NCBI GenBank assembly: GCA_905234985.1
Contig: CAJOJQ010000006.1
Span: 1-64,000 of the forward strand
From: an uncultured Christensenellaceae bacterium
Lineage (GTDB): Bacteria > Bacillota > Clostridia > Christensenellales > Aristaeellaceae
Length of the DNA stretch: 64,000 nucleotides
Direction: 5' to 3'
Positions 47,453 through 56,159 of the stretch are shown here, piece by piece. A program made the position numbers and the translations under genes. Under the pieces are notes generated by a model. The model made no database searches, had not been told where the DNA came from, and worked only from the letters and a program-made list of their open reading frames with translations. The number at the start of each line of letters is the position of its first letter. The stretch's first letter is position 1.

Positions 47453-48814
47453 TTGCTTACGAAAACATTTAAGCGGGGGGTGCATCCCCTGCATAACATG
47501 CACGAGGGCAAAGCCGCTACCCGCGATTTGCCCGTCCGGGAGTATGTATCCGACACCGTGGTCATTTCCATGGCCATGAACATCGGCGCGCCCGCCAAGC
47601 CCTGCGTGAAGAAGGGCGACCACGTGGACGTCGGCCAGGTGATCGGCGAAGCCCAGGGCTTCATGAGCGTACCGGTACACGCCAGCGTCAGCGGCGAGGT
47701 GGTGGCTGTCGATTCCATCCCCTCCTTAGGCGCGGGCAACGTGCAGGCCGTCACCATCAAAAACGACTTTGCCGATACCTGGGTGGAGCTGCATCCCTTA
47801 GGCAGCGTGGAGCAGGTGGATCCCAAGCTCGTGATCCCCGCCATTCAGGCCGCGGGCATCACCGGCATGGGCGGCGCGTCCTTCCCCACCCACGTGAAGC
47901 TCACCTTCCAGCAGGGCGCGACCTGCGATACCATCATCGTAAACGGCGCGGAATGCGAAACCCATCTGACCGCCGACTACCGCCTGATGCTTGAGCATTC
48001 CACCCGCATCGTGGACGGCCTGCGGGCCGTCATGCGGGCGCTGAACGTGCAAAAGGGCGTCATCGGCATCGAGGACAACAAGCCCGAAGCCATCCTCGCC
48101 ATGGAGCAGGCCTGCCAGGGCCGGGCGGGCGTATCGGTGCAGCCCCTGAAAACCAAGTACCCCCAGGGCGGTGAAAAACAGCTCATCGAAGCCATCACCG
48201 GTCGCCAGGTGCCCTCCGGCGGCCTGCCCATCGCGGCCCACGTGGTGGTGCTGAACGTGGGCACCTGCGCCGCCATCGCCGACGCGGTGATCGAGGGCAA
48301 GCCCCTCATTCAGCGCATCTGCACCGTCACCGGCTGCGTGCGCAAGCCCTCCAACCTGATGGTGCGCATCGGCACCATCACCGAGGACATCATCGGCGAA
48401 TGCGGCGGCTATTCCGAAACCCCCGGCAAGATCGTATTCGGCGGCATGATGACGGGCATCGCCATCCCCAACGACCAAATGCCCGTTTTCAAATCCAGCA
48501 ACGGCATCGTGGTGCTGAACGAAAAGCAGGCCAAGAGCAAGGACGAAAGCCCCTGCATCCACTGCGGGCGCTGCGTGGCCGCCTGCCCCATCGGCCTGAA
48601 CCCCTACCAGATCAAAGTGGCCGCCGACAAGAGCGATTTCGCCGCAGCGGAAAAGCTGCACGTGATGGACTGCATTCTGTGCGGCTCCTGCGCCTACCAG
48701 TGCCCGTCCCGCCGTTGGCTGACGCCGTCCTTTAAGTTCTGCAAGGATCATATTACCGCGGAAGCCAAGGCCAAAGCTGCCGCAGCGGCCGCGAAGGGAG
48801 GAGAAAAGAAATGA
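47453..48814 (+). CDS. rnfC: Rnf complex subunit RnfC
   Basis: The NADH/ferredoxin-facing subunit (453 aa). The N-terminal biotinyl-like fold, an NuoF-type Rossmann part (GITGMGGASFPTHVKL, NGAECETHLTADYRLM) and two [4Fe-4S] sites (CIHCGRCVAACPIGLNP and CILCGSCAYQCPSRRW) are visible. The C-terminus is Ala/Lys-rich. The TTG start follows GGAGG by 8 nt. Confidence 0.95.
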   Translation: MLTKTFKRGVHPLHNMHEGKAATRDLPVREYVSDTVVISMAMNIGAPAKPCVKKGDHVDVGQVIGEAQGFMSVPVHASVSGEVVAVDSIPSLGAGNVQAVTIKNDFADTWVELHPLGSVEQVDPKLVIPAIQAAGITGMGGASFPTHVKLTFQQGATCDTIIVNGAECETHLTADYRLMLEHSTRIVDGLRAVMRALNVQKGVIGIEDNKPEAILAMEQACQGRAGVSVQPLKTKYPQGGEKQLIEAITGRQVPSGGLPIAAHVVVLNVGTCAAIADAVIEGKPLIQRICTVTGCVRKPSNLMVRIGTITEDIIGECGGYSETPGKIVFGGMMTGIAIPNDQMPVFKSSNGIVVLNEKQAKSKDESPCIHCGRCVAACPIGLNPYQIKVAADKSDFAAAEKLHVMDCILCGSCAYQCPSRRWLTPSFKFCKDHITAEAKAKAAAAAAKGGEKK

Positions 48815-49761
48815 GCCTGAGAATCTCCACCGCCCCGCATATGCATAACCCGCTGACCACCTCGCGGCTGATGCAGAATGTATGTATCGCGCTGATGCCC
48901 ACGGTGCTTGTCGGCGTGTACGCCTTCGGCTTCCCGGCCCTGATGGTGCTGGCCGTTTCCGTGGCCAGCGCGGTGCTTGCCGAATTCGCGTGGCAGAAGA
49001 TCGCCCACCAGCCCGTGCGCGTCAACGATTTCTCCGCCATCCTCACCGGCCTGATCTTAGGCCTGAACCTGCCCTCCACTGCCCCCTGGTGGATGGCCAT
49101 GGTGGGCAGCGCCTTCGCCATCATCATCGTCAAGCAGTTGTTCGGCGGCTTAGGCGATAACTTCCTGAACCCCGCCCTGGCGGCCCGCGCCGTGCTGCTG
49201 GCCTCCTGGCCCGTACACATGGCCGCTTCCGCCTACGTGGCCCCCACCTTCTTCCAGGCGGGCGTGGACGCGGTGTCCGCCGCCACTCCCCTGTCCGAAC
49301 CCGGCAGCTACACCCTGCTGCAGCGTTTCCTGGGCCAGATCCCCGGCACCATCGGCGAAGTGAGCAAGGCGGCCATCCTGATCGGCTTCCTGTTCCTGGT
49401 CTGCACCGGCACCATTTCCTGGCGCATCCCCGTGATCATGGTGAGCAGCGTGTATGTGTTCACCGTGCTGATCACCGGCGCGAGCTTTGAAAACGCTCTG
49501 ATCGCCACCCTGTCCGGCGGCGTGCTGTTCGGCGCGGTCTTTATGGCCACCGACTACGTCACCTCCCCCATCCGGCCCGTGGCGCAGATCATTTACGCGG
49601 TGCTGATCGGCCTGATCATCGTGCTCATCCGCAAATTCGGCAACTATCCCGAGGGCGTCACCTACGGCATCCTGCTGATGAATATCTTTACGCCCCTCAT
49701 CGACCGCTTCCTGCCCCAGAAGATTTACGGCATTCAGAAGAAGGAGGCTAAGAAAGCATGA
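48811..49761 (+). CDS. rnfD: Rnf complex subunit RnfD
   Basis: A membrane subunit (316 aa) of the NqrB/RnfD family. The flavinylation motif is DAVSAATP with T159 as likely FMN acceptor. HMHNPLTTSRLMQNVCIALM at the N-terminus and NFLNPALAARAVLLASWP are family segments. Overlaps rnfC by 4 nt. Confidence 0.95.
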   Translation: MSLRISTAPHMHNPLTTSRLMQNVCIALMPTVLVGVYAFGFPALMVLAVSVASAVLAEFAWQKIAHQPVRVNDFSAILTGLILGLNLPSTAPWWMAMVGSAFAIIIVKQLFGGLGDNFLNPALAARAVLLASWPVHMAASAYVAPTFFQAGVDAVSAATPLSEPGSYTLLQRFLGQIPGTIGEVSKAAILIGFLFLVCTGTISWRIPVIMVSSVYVFTVLITGASFENALIATLSGGVLFGAVFMATDYVTSPIRPVAQIIYAVLIGLIIVLIRKFGNYPEGVTYGILLMNIFTPLIDRFLPQKIYGIQKKEAKKA

Positions 49762-50396
49762 GCGAGAAAAAGAGCCTGGGGAAAGTCTTCTTCAACGGCA
49801 TTATCCCCGAAAACCCCACCTTCCGCCTGGTGCTGGGCACCTGCCCCACCCTGGCCGTCACCTCCAGCGCCCTGAACGGCTTAGGCATGGGCGCGGCCGC
49901 CACCTTCGTGCTGGTATGCTCCAACATCGCCATTTCCCTGCTGCGCAAGTTCATCCCCGATCAGGTGCGCATTCCCGCCTTCATCGTGGTGATCTGCACC
50001 TTCGTGACCATGGTGCAGCTGCTCATGCAGGCGTTCCTGCCCTCCCTGTATGAGAGCTTAGGCATCTTCATTCCCCTGATCGTGGTAAACTGCATCATCC
50101 TGGCCCGGGCCGAAGCCTTCGCCAGCAAGAACGGCCCCCTCCTCTCCGCGGCGGACGGCCTGGGCATGGGCGTGGGCTTCACCCTGGCCCTGACCCTCAT
50201 CGGTTCCATCCGCGAGCTGATCGGCGGCGGTTCCATCTTCGGAATCAACGTGCTGGGCGCGTCCTACGAACCCATGCTGCTGATCGTGCTGGCCTCCGGC
50301 GGCTTCCTCACCTTCGGCCTGCTGCTGGGCGTGTTCAACCTGATCGTTAAGAAAATCGAGAAGAAAAACGCGGCGAAGGAGGCGCAGACGGCATGA
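49758..50396 (+). CDS. rnfE: Rnf complex subunit RnfE
   Basis: A six-helix membrane subunit (212 aa) of the NqrD/RnfE family. NPTFRLVLGTCPTLAVTSSA and the central RAEAFASKNGPLLSAADGLG carry conserved residues, including the helix-1 Cys thought to hold an iron centre with RnfA. Overlaps both neighbours by 4 nt. Confidence 0.95.
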   Translation: MSEKKSLGKVFFNGIIPENPTFRLVLGTCPTLAVTSSALNGLGMGAAATFVLVCSNIAISLLRKFIPDQVRIPAFIVVICTFVTMVQLLMQAFLPSLYESLGIFIPLIVVNCIILARAEAFASKNGPLLSAADGLGMGVGFTLALTLIGSIRELIGGGSIFGINVLGASYEPMLLIVLASGGFLTFGLLLGVFNLIVKKIEKKNAAKEAQTA

Positions 50397-50974
50397 GCAT
50401 TACTGAAATCCTGCTGTTCATGGTCAGCTGCATTCTGACCAACAACTTCATCTTCTCCCGTTTCTTAGGCTGCTGCCCCTTCCTCGGCGTATCCGGCAAG
50501 GTGGAAACCAGCGTGAGCATGGGCCTGGCCGTGACCTTCGTCATGACCATCGCCTCCCTCTTCTGCTGGCTGATCTACAACCTGCTTCTGCTGCCCCTGG
50601 GGCTGACCTACATGAGTACCATTTCCTTCATTCTTGTCATCGCGGCCCTGGTGCAGTTCGTTGAAATGTTCCTGAAAAAGAGCAGCCCCACCCTGTACAG
50701 CGCCCTGGGCATTTACCTGCCCCTGATCACCACCAACTGCGCGGTGTTAGGCGTTGCCACCCTGAACATGAACAACGCTTACGGCCTGCTTCAGTCCGTG
50801 CTGAACGGCACCTTCTCCGCCCTGGGCTTCCTGCTTGCCATTGTGCTGATGGCCGGCGTGCGCGAGCGGCTGGAGAGCAGCAAAATCCCCGCCTGCATGA
50901 AAGGCTTCCCTATCACCCTGGTCTCCGCCGGGCTGATGGCCGTGGCCTTCATGGGCTTCCAGGGCTTGGTATAA
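50393..50974 (+). CDS. rnfA: Rnf complex subunit RnfA
   Basis: A six-helix membrane subunit (193 aa) of the NqrE/RnfA family. NNFIFSRFLGCCPFLGVSGK and TTNCAVLGVATLNM are characteristic, with the cysteines that pair with those of RnfE. Confidence 0.95.
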   Translation: MSITEILLFMVSCILTNNFIFSRFLGCCPFLGVSGKVETSVSMGLAVTFVMTIASLFCWLIYNLLLLPLGLTYMSTISFILVIAALVQFVEMFLKKSSPTLYSALGIYLPLITTNCAVLGVATLNMNNAYGLLQSVLNGTFSALGFLLAIVLMAGVRERLESSKIPACMKGFPITLVSAGLMAVAFMGFQGLV

Positions 50975-50989
50975 GGAGGGAAACGAGCA

Positions 50990-51775
50990 ATGACCATTCT
51001 GTATGCCGGTATCCTCTTAGGAGCGCTGGGGATCATTTTCGGCGCGGTGCTGACCTTTGCCAGCAAAAAGTTCCACGTGGAAGTGGATGAACGGGTCGCC
51101 CAGGTGCGCGAATGCTTAGGCGGCGCAAACTGCGGCGCTTGCGGCTATCCCGGCTGCGACGGCTTTGCCGCCGCCGTCGTCGCGGGCGAAGCGCCCATTA
51201 ACGGCTGCGCCCCCGCCGGTGAAAAAGGCGCGAAAGCCATCGGCAAAATCATGGGGCAGGAAGCCACGGTAGGCGAAAAGCTGGTCTGCCGGGTGCTGTG
51301 CCAGGGCGCTGCCGGTATCGCCAAGGATCGCTATGAATACGACGGCTACCAGAGCTGCGCCACCGCCGCAGGCCTTGCCGGCGGCCCCAAGGACTGCCGC
51401 TTTGCCTGCCTGGGCCTCGGCGATTGCATGGACAAGTGCGCTTTCGGCGCGATCTCCATGGAAAACGGCATCTGCAAGGTGGACCCCGATAAGTGTACCG
51501 CCTGCGGCGCCTGCGTGAAAGCCTGCCCCCGCGGCGTGCTGAAGCTGCTCCCCGTCAGCGCCAACGTGATCGTGCGCTGCCGCAACAGCGACACGGCCCG
51601 CGTCGCCCGCGCCGTCTGCATGGACGCCTGCATCGGCTGCGGACGCTGCAAAAAGGAATGCCAGCACGAAGCCATCACCGTGGAAAACGGCTTCGCCCGC
51701 ATCGACCCCGACAAGTGTACCCGCTGCGGCGCTTGCGCCGCCGTGTGCCCCTGCAAGTGCATCACGATTGGGTGA
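50990..51775 (+). CDS. rnfB: Rnf complex subunit RnfB
   Basis: The ferredoxin-accepting iron-sulfur subunit (261 aa). One N-terminal membrane helix precedes a Fe-S domain (CLGGANCGACGYPGC), then ferredoxin-type clusters: CTACGACVKACPRG, CIGCGRCKKECQHE and CTRCGACAAVCPCKC, plus a cysteine-rich CRFACLGLGDCMDKC. Last gene of the operon; a strong terminator follows. GGAGG lies before the ATG. Confidence 0.95.
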   Translation: MTILYAGILLGALGIIFGAVLTFASKKFHVEVDERVAQVRECLGGANCGACGYPGCDGFAAAVVAGEAPINGCAPAGEKGAKAIGKIMGQEATVGEKLVCRVLCQGAAGIAKDRYEYDGYQSCATAAGLAGGPKDCRFACLGLGDCMDKCAFGAISMENGICKVDPDKCTACGACVKACPRGVLKLLPVSANVIVRCRNSDTARVARAVCMDACIGCGRCKKECQHEAITVENGFARIDPDKCTRCGACAAVCPCKCITIG

Positions 51776-51801
51776 TTTTTCCCGGGAAAGTCATAAAAAG
51801 G

Positions 51802-51834
51802 CGGATGGAGGCTTCAAACTCCATCCGTTTTTTT
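51802..51834 (+). terminator. intrinsic terminator of the rnf operon
   Basis: Perfect 9-bp stem CGGATGGAG/CTCCATCCG with an 8-nt loop, then T7. Confidence 0.93.
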
Positions 51835-51851
51835 GTATACAATGAAATTGT

Positions 51852-52361
51852 TTACGCGGTGTATAGGTACCGGCAGATATTGATTTCCTTTCCCTGGTAA
51901 GGCCCCATCCCTTCATACAGCTTGGTAAAGCCGCATTTTTCCATGACCCTTCGGGAAGCGTAATTCTCCGCCACGCAGATGCCGATGATCTGCTGCAAGT
52001 GATGTTCCTTCATCATCACCGGCAGGAAGGCCCGTACCGCCTCGGCGGCATAGCCCTTGCCGGTAAACCTCTTGGCGATATGATAGCCGATTTCCCAGCC
52101 TTCCTCCACCGGCACCAGCTGCACATAGCCAATGTTCGTTTGATCCCCTTTCAGCAGCACCGGGTACACAAACGGCCCTTCCTTTCCGCCATACCGGGAC
52201 ATGAGAAATTCCACCGTTTCCCGTGCTTCCTCCGCCGTTTCAAACACCTCGTCCGGCACGAACCGGCGGTTGTCTTCATCCAGAGAATTTTTATGCACGT
52301 CCTGTGCCATATCCAAAGTGAACTCCGTGATCGTCAGTCGTTCCGTTTCGATGGAAACCAT
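51852..52361 (-). CDS. GNAT-family acetyltransferase, RimJ/RimL type
   Basis: A 169-residue N-acetyltransferase. It begins TERLTITEFTLDMAQDVHKN and has the acetyl-CoA segment AKRFTGKGYAAEAVRAFLPV and the NYASRRVMEKCGFTKLYEG helix typical of RimJ/RimL-like enzymes. Acceptor unknown. It lies 16 bp after the pyrophosphatase gene and shares its transcript. Confidence 0.9.
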   Translation of the reverse strand: MVSIETERLTITEFTLDMAQDVHKNSLDEDNRRFVPDEVFETAEEARETVEFLMSRYGGKEGPFVYPVLLKGDQTNIGYVQLVPVEEGWEIGYHIAKRFTGKGYAAEAVRAFLPVMMKEHHLQQIIGICVAENYASRRVMEKCGFTKLYEGMGPYQGKEINICRYLYTA

Positions 52362-52377
52362 CGTTTTTCCCCTCTCC

Positions 52378-53997
52378 TTATCCCCACAGCACCGCCAGAG
52401 CGGGCACCATCTGCTTTTTGCGGGACACGACGCCCTTTAAGAACACATGAGTGCCCTCGATCGCGCCCATATTGAACGCCTGCCGAATGATCTCCTTGTC
52501 GCCAAGGAACAGCAGCTCCGTGCCCTCGCGAAGCACGTCGGTAATCATGAGCAGCATCATGTCATACTGCTTATCCTGCTTCACCTTTTCCATTTCCGCC
52601 AAAAATTCGTCCCTGCGCAGCAGCATATGCTCGGAATCCATGGTGGTGATCTGGCTGATGCCGATCTTGTGATCCGCCAAGTGGAATTCCTTAAAGTCCG
52701 TTTTCAGCAGCGTTTTCGCGTCCTTATCTGCGTTGCTGGCGGAAAACACTTCCTTGCCCAGGGCCTCCAGGTCGATCCCCGCGATGCGGGCCAGGCGCTC
52801 GGCAATGCGTTTATCCCGGTTGGTGGTGGTGGGCGATTTGAACATGACCGTGTCGCTTACGATGGCCGCCGCCATGAGGCCCGCCATTTTTTCGCTGGGC
52901 ATCAGGCCGTGTTCCTGGTACATGGTCGCCACGATGGTGGTGGTGGAGCCAACCGGTTCGTTGCGCATGAACACGGGATAGCCGGTCTGCACGTCCGCCA
53001 GCCGGTGGTGATCGATGATCCCCACCAGCTCCGCCTGATCCAGCCCCGGCACGGACTGGCCCAATTCGTTATGGTCCACCAGCACGATGCGCTTGCGCCG
53101 GGGACGCAGCAGGTGGAACCGGCTCAGGGTGCCGATCACCCTGTCGTTTTCATCCAGCACGGGATAACTGCGGTAGCGGCTTTGCAACACGGCGTCCCTT
53201 ACGTCGTCCAGGAAGTCTTCTTCATGGAAGCACACCAATTCGTCCTTCTTGGCGATGCGGCTCACGGGCGTGGCCTGATACAGCATCCGCGCCGCCCGCC
53301 AGGCGTCGTAGGGCGTGGAAATGATGCAGGTGGAGGAAGAAAAGCCGTGGTATTTTTCCGCTAAGCTGCTCTGGCACAGGATGACGCAGTTGGCTTTCAG
53401 CGCCAAGGCCCTTTCCACCACGTTTTCCTGTTCGCCGCAAATCACCACGGCCCCCTCCTTCACCCCCCGCAGGGGTTCGTTGGGCGTGGGCAGGGCGATC
53501 ACCACTTCGCCGGAGATAAAATCGAACACATTATCGTGCTGGTTGAGGATATGGCCCTCCAGCGCGGACAGCACGTTGAACACCGGCGCGTCCTGCACAA
53601 CGGGCACCTCGATAGCCCGCATATCGCTTTCGGCAATGCCCCCGGCGGTGACCATGCCAAGCAGCGTTCCGTCCTCATGGGTCACGGGCAGGGCGCTCAG
53701 ATTGGGGTTCTCCCGCATGATCTCCCAGGCGTGGCTCACGGGCACGCTGCCACCGAGCCGGGGCGGCCGGTCAAAATCAATGTCCTTTACCTGGGTGCGC
53801 ACGGTGGAAATCAGCATGGGCGGCTGAAACCCGAAGCGCTTGAGCAAAAAGCTGGTTTCGTCGTTGGGATGGCCCAGCCGAGCGGGAACATAATCGTTTT
53901 CGCCTAAGGTATTGCACAGGGCGGCGTAAGCCATGGCGGAAATAATGGAATCGGAGTCCGGGTTGCGGTGTCCGCATACAAAGGTCGTAGGCTGCAC
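52378..53997 (-). CDS. family II inorganic pyrophosphatase with CBS and DRTGG domains
   Basis: A Mn-dependent pyrophosphatase (539 aa) regulated by adenine nucleotides. The DHH core starts with CGHRNPDSDSIISAMAY; metal ligands continue after an insert in VLVDHNE and GIIDHHR. The insert (about residues 65-305) has two CBS parts (LSALPVTHEDGTLLGMVTAG, YPVLDENDRVIGTLSRF) around a DRTGG domain. The C-terminal DHHA2 domain contains RRDEFLAEMEKVKQDKQYDM. The GTG start follows GGGGGAG by 6 nt. Confidence 0.93.
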   Translation of the reverse strand: MQPTTFVCGHRNPDSDSIISAMAYAALCNTLGENDYVPARLGHPNDETSFLLKRFGFQPPMLISTVRTQVKDIDFDRPPRLGGSVPVSHAWEIMRENPNLSALPVTHEDGTLLGMVTAGGIAESDMRAIEVPVVQDAPVFNVLSALEGHILNQHDNVFDFISGEVVIALPTPNEPLRGVKEGAVVICGEQENVVERALALKANCVILCQSSLAEKYHGFSSSTCIISTPYDAWRAARMLYQATPVSRIAKKDELVCFHEEDFLDDVRDAVLQSRYRSYPVLDENDRVIGTLSRFHLLRPRRKRIVLVDHNELGQSVPGLDQAELVGIIDHHRLADVQTGYPVFMRNEPVGSTTTIVATMYQEHGLMPSEKMAGLMAAAIVSDTVMFKSPTTTNRDKRIAERLARIAGIDLEALGKEVFSASNADKDAKTLLKTDFKEFHLADHKIGISQITTMDSEHMLLRRDEFLAEMEKVKQDKQYDMMLLMITDVLREGTELLFLGDKEIIRQAFNMGAIEGTHVFLKGVVSRKKQMVPALAVLWG

Positions 53998-54024
53998 AGG
54001 CGGCTCCCCCTTTCATACGTTTTC

Positions 54025-54053
54025 ATTGTAAATGCGCGCGGCTGAAAAATCAA
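54025..54053 (-). promoter_or_regulatory. promoter of the pyrophosphatase gene
   Basis: On the minus strand TTGATT, 17 bp, TACAAT, giving a very short leader of about 20 nt. Confidence 0.7.
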
Positions 54054-54105
54054 TACCGGATGCGGCTTTAATTGTTATATTTATATGAAAAAAAGCAAGA
54101 AACCC

Positions 54106-54134
54106 TTGCGTTTCCGGCCTTCGCAGGGTACAAT
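54106..54134 (+). promoter_or_regulatory. promoter of tilS
   Basis: TTGCGT, 17 bp, TACAAT. The -10 ends only 8 bp before the tilS ATG, so a transcript from here would have almost no leader. Confidence 0.6.
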
Positions 54135-54142
54135 AGGATAGT

Positions 54143-55501
54143 ATGGACGATTGGCTTTTTTTGTTGGAAACCGTTCGGACGTCCTGGACGGCGATGGGAA
54201 AACCATCCCGCATTACGGCGGCCGTATCCGGCGGAGCGGACTCCGTGGCCCTGCTGCAAGCCCTCCATGCCCTGTCGAAGGAAGAAGAATTCTTCCTGTC
54301 CGCCGCCCACGTGGATCATGGCCTGCGGGAAAGCGCGGCTCTGGACGCGGAATTTGTGCTGGACATGTGCGCCGGTTTGGGTGTTCCCTGCCGGGTATAC
54401 AGGGTTCAGGTGCAGGGTAAAAGCGAGGACGCCGCGCGCAAAGCCCGCTATGAAGCGCTGCGGGAAGCCTGCCTGGAAAACGGCACGGTGGTCTTGGCCC
54501 TGGCCCATCACCTGCGCGATCAGGCGGAAACCATGCTGCTGCACCTGTTCCGGGGCAGTGGAGGCGGAGGCTTATCCGCCATGGCGGAAACCGCCTGGCG
54601 GGGCTGGCCGGAAAGCGGGGGCCTGCTGCTGTGGCGTCCTTTGCTCTCCGTATCCCCGGAAATCATCCGCGCCGCCCTCCGGGAGAAGGGCATTTCCTGG
54701 CGGGAGGATGAAACCAACGCCGGGGACGATTACCTGCGCAACTATCTCCGCCATCAGGTGCTGCCCGCCGTCGCGGCCCGCATTCCCAAGGCGGAGGAAG
54801 CCATGGGCCGCGCCGCGAAGATTCTTTCGGAAGAGGAAGCCTACTTCCGTCATGAAGCGAAGCTGTTTCTGGAACGGGAGAACAACGCCTGCCTGTACGA
54901 TCCCTGCCGCTGGATTCGATACATTCCGCTTGCGCGGCTGCATCCCGTCCTGCGTCGGCACGCCCTCCGGCTCGCCTGCCCGGTCACGCTGGACTTTGAA
55001 ACCACGGAAAGGCTATCCGCCCTCTCCCCCGGCGAAAGCATGAATCTGCCCGAGGGCTGGCGTGCCCAGTGTTCAAAGGAATACCTGCATTTTATTCCAC
55101 CGGTGGGACGGGAAATCCCGCCCGCGCTCCCCATGCCCGGCACATTGATCGTGCAGCCATGGAATGGGGAAACGGGGGACGGCATTCGCACCCAAGCCAT
55201 GAAAAAAAGCGTGTATGACCAATGCCGCCTGCGGGATTGGGAGCCGGGAGACAGGATTCGGTCCCTTGGCGCAAAGGGAAGCAAATCCATACAGGATTAT
55301 TTCGTGGACAAAAAGATTCCCCGCCCTTTCCGGCGCTATGTGCCGTTGCTGTGCATCGGTTCGCAGGTCGTTTGGGCCATCGGCATAGGCGCTTCGGAGG
55401 AAGCAAGGGTTTGCCCCGGCGACGACGCTGTGCTGCTTTCTTATGAAGGATTCCTGCCGGGTGAGGCGAATTGTCCGCCCGTTTACAATAACGACAGATA
55501 A
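54143..55501 (+). CDS. tilS: tRNA(Ile)-lysidine synthase
   Basis: Converts the wobble C of tRNA-Ile(CAU) to lysidine so that it reads AUA (452 aa). The ATP-binding SGGADS is at residues 29-34, followed by AHHLRDQAETMLLHLFRGSG. The C-terminal TilS domains are present, with RPFRRYVPLLCIGSQVVWAI. No clear Shine-Dalgarno precedes the ATG. It is the first gene of tilS-hpt-ftsH, a standard Firmicutes order. Confidence 0.94.
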   Translation: MDDWLFLLETVRTSWTAMGKPSRITAAVSGGADSVALLQALHALSKEEEFFLSAAHVDHGLRESAALDAEFVLDMCAGLGVPCRVYRVQVQGKSEDAARKARYEALREACLENGTVVLALAHHLRDQAETMLLHLFRGSGGGGLSAMAETAWRGWPESGGLLLWRPLLSVSPEIIRAALREKGISWREDETNAGDDYLRNYLRHQVLPAVAARIPKAEEAMGRAAKILSEEEAYFRHEAKLFLERENNACLYDPCRWIRYIPLARLHPVLRRHALRLACPVTLDFETTERLSALSPGESMNLPEGWRAQCSKEYLHFIPPVGREIPPALPMPGTLIVQPWNGETGDGIRTQAMKKSVYDQCRLRDWEPGDRIRSLGAKGSKSIQDYFVDKKIPRPFRRYVPLLCIGSQVVWAIGIGASEEARVCPGDDAVLLSYEGFLPGEANCPPVYNNDR

Positions 55502-55513
55502 AGGAGAAAAGGT

Positions 55514-56071
55514 ATGGATACAAACGCCGTGCTTTATCAGGACCTGGATCGCATTCTGGTGACCCGTGAAGAAATCGCCAAATCCGTAAAAGAATTGGGG
55601 CAAAAGCTGACGGAGAAATTTCGGGGGGAAAGCCCGGTATTCATCTGTATCCTAAAAGGGGCCAGCATGTTCTTCACCGATCTGATCCGGGAAATCGACG
55701 CGCCGCTGACCACGGACTTCATGGTGGTTTCCAGCTACGGCAGCAGCACCAAAACCACCGGCGTGGTCAAAATCGTCAAGGACCTGGACAAGCCCGTGGC
55801 AGGCAAGCACGTGGTGCTGGTGGAGGACATCGTGGACAGCGGCATGACGCTCTCCTACCTCAAAAAGGTGTTCGCCAACCGGGAAGCGGCCTCCGTATCC
55901 ATCGTGACGCTGCTGGACAAGCCCGCCCGCCGCAGAGTGGAGCTGAACGTAGACTATTCCTGCTTCAACATCCCCGACGCCTTCGTGGTGGGCTACGGCT
56001 TGGACTTTGACGAAAAATACCGCAACCTGCCGGACATCGGCGTGCTGCATCCCAGGATTTATGAAAATTAA
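55514..56071 (+). CDS. hpt: hypoxanthine phosphoribosyltransferase
   Basis: Purine salvage enzyme (185 aa) making IMP (and GMP) from base and PRPP. The PRPP loop is VEDIVDSGMTL (about residues 103-113); VCGPLKGA-like FICILKGASMFFTDL and the C-terminal VGYGLDFDEKYRNLP complete the family pattern. AAGGAG lies before the ATG, 12 bp after tilS. Confidence 0.96.
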   Translation: MDTNAVLYQDLDRILVTREEIAKSVKELGQKLTEKFRGESPVFICILKGASMFFTDLIREIDAPLTTDFMVVSSYGSSTKTTGVVKIVKDLDKPVAGKHVVLVEDIVDSGMTLSYLKKVFANREAASVSIVTLLDKPARRRVELNVDYSCFNIPDAFVVGYGLDFDEKYRNLPDIGVLHPRIYEN

Positions 56072-56117
56072 CGCCGGAAAAACGCCAGAACCGCTGGGCA
56101 TTTTGCGCGGTTTGTGG

Positions 56118-56123
56118 TATAAT
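56118..56123 (+). promoter_or_regulatory. extended -10 promoter upstream of ftsH
   Basis: TGGTATAAT (TGn plus perfect -10) with only a poor -35 (TGGGCA at about 17 bp). It would give ftsH some expression independent of tilS-hpt. Confidence 0.5.
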
Positions 56124-56159
56124 TGCTTTTGATTCACGGAATTTTAGGAGGACAGAATT

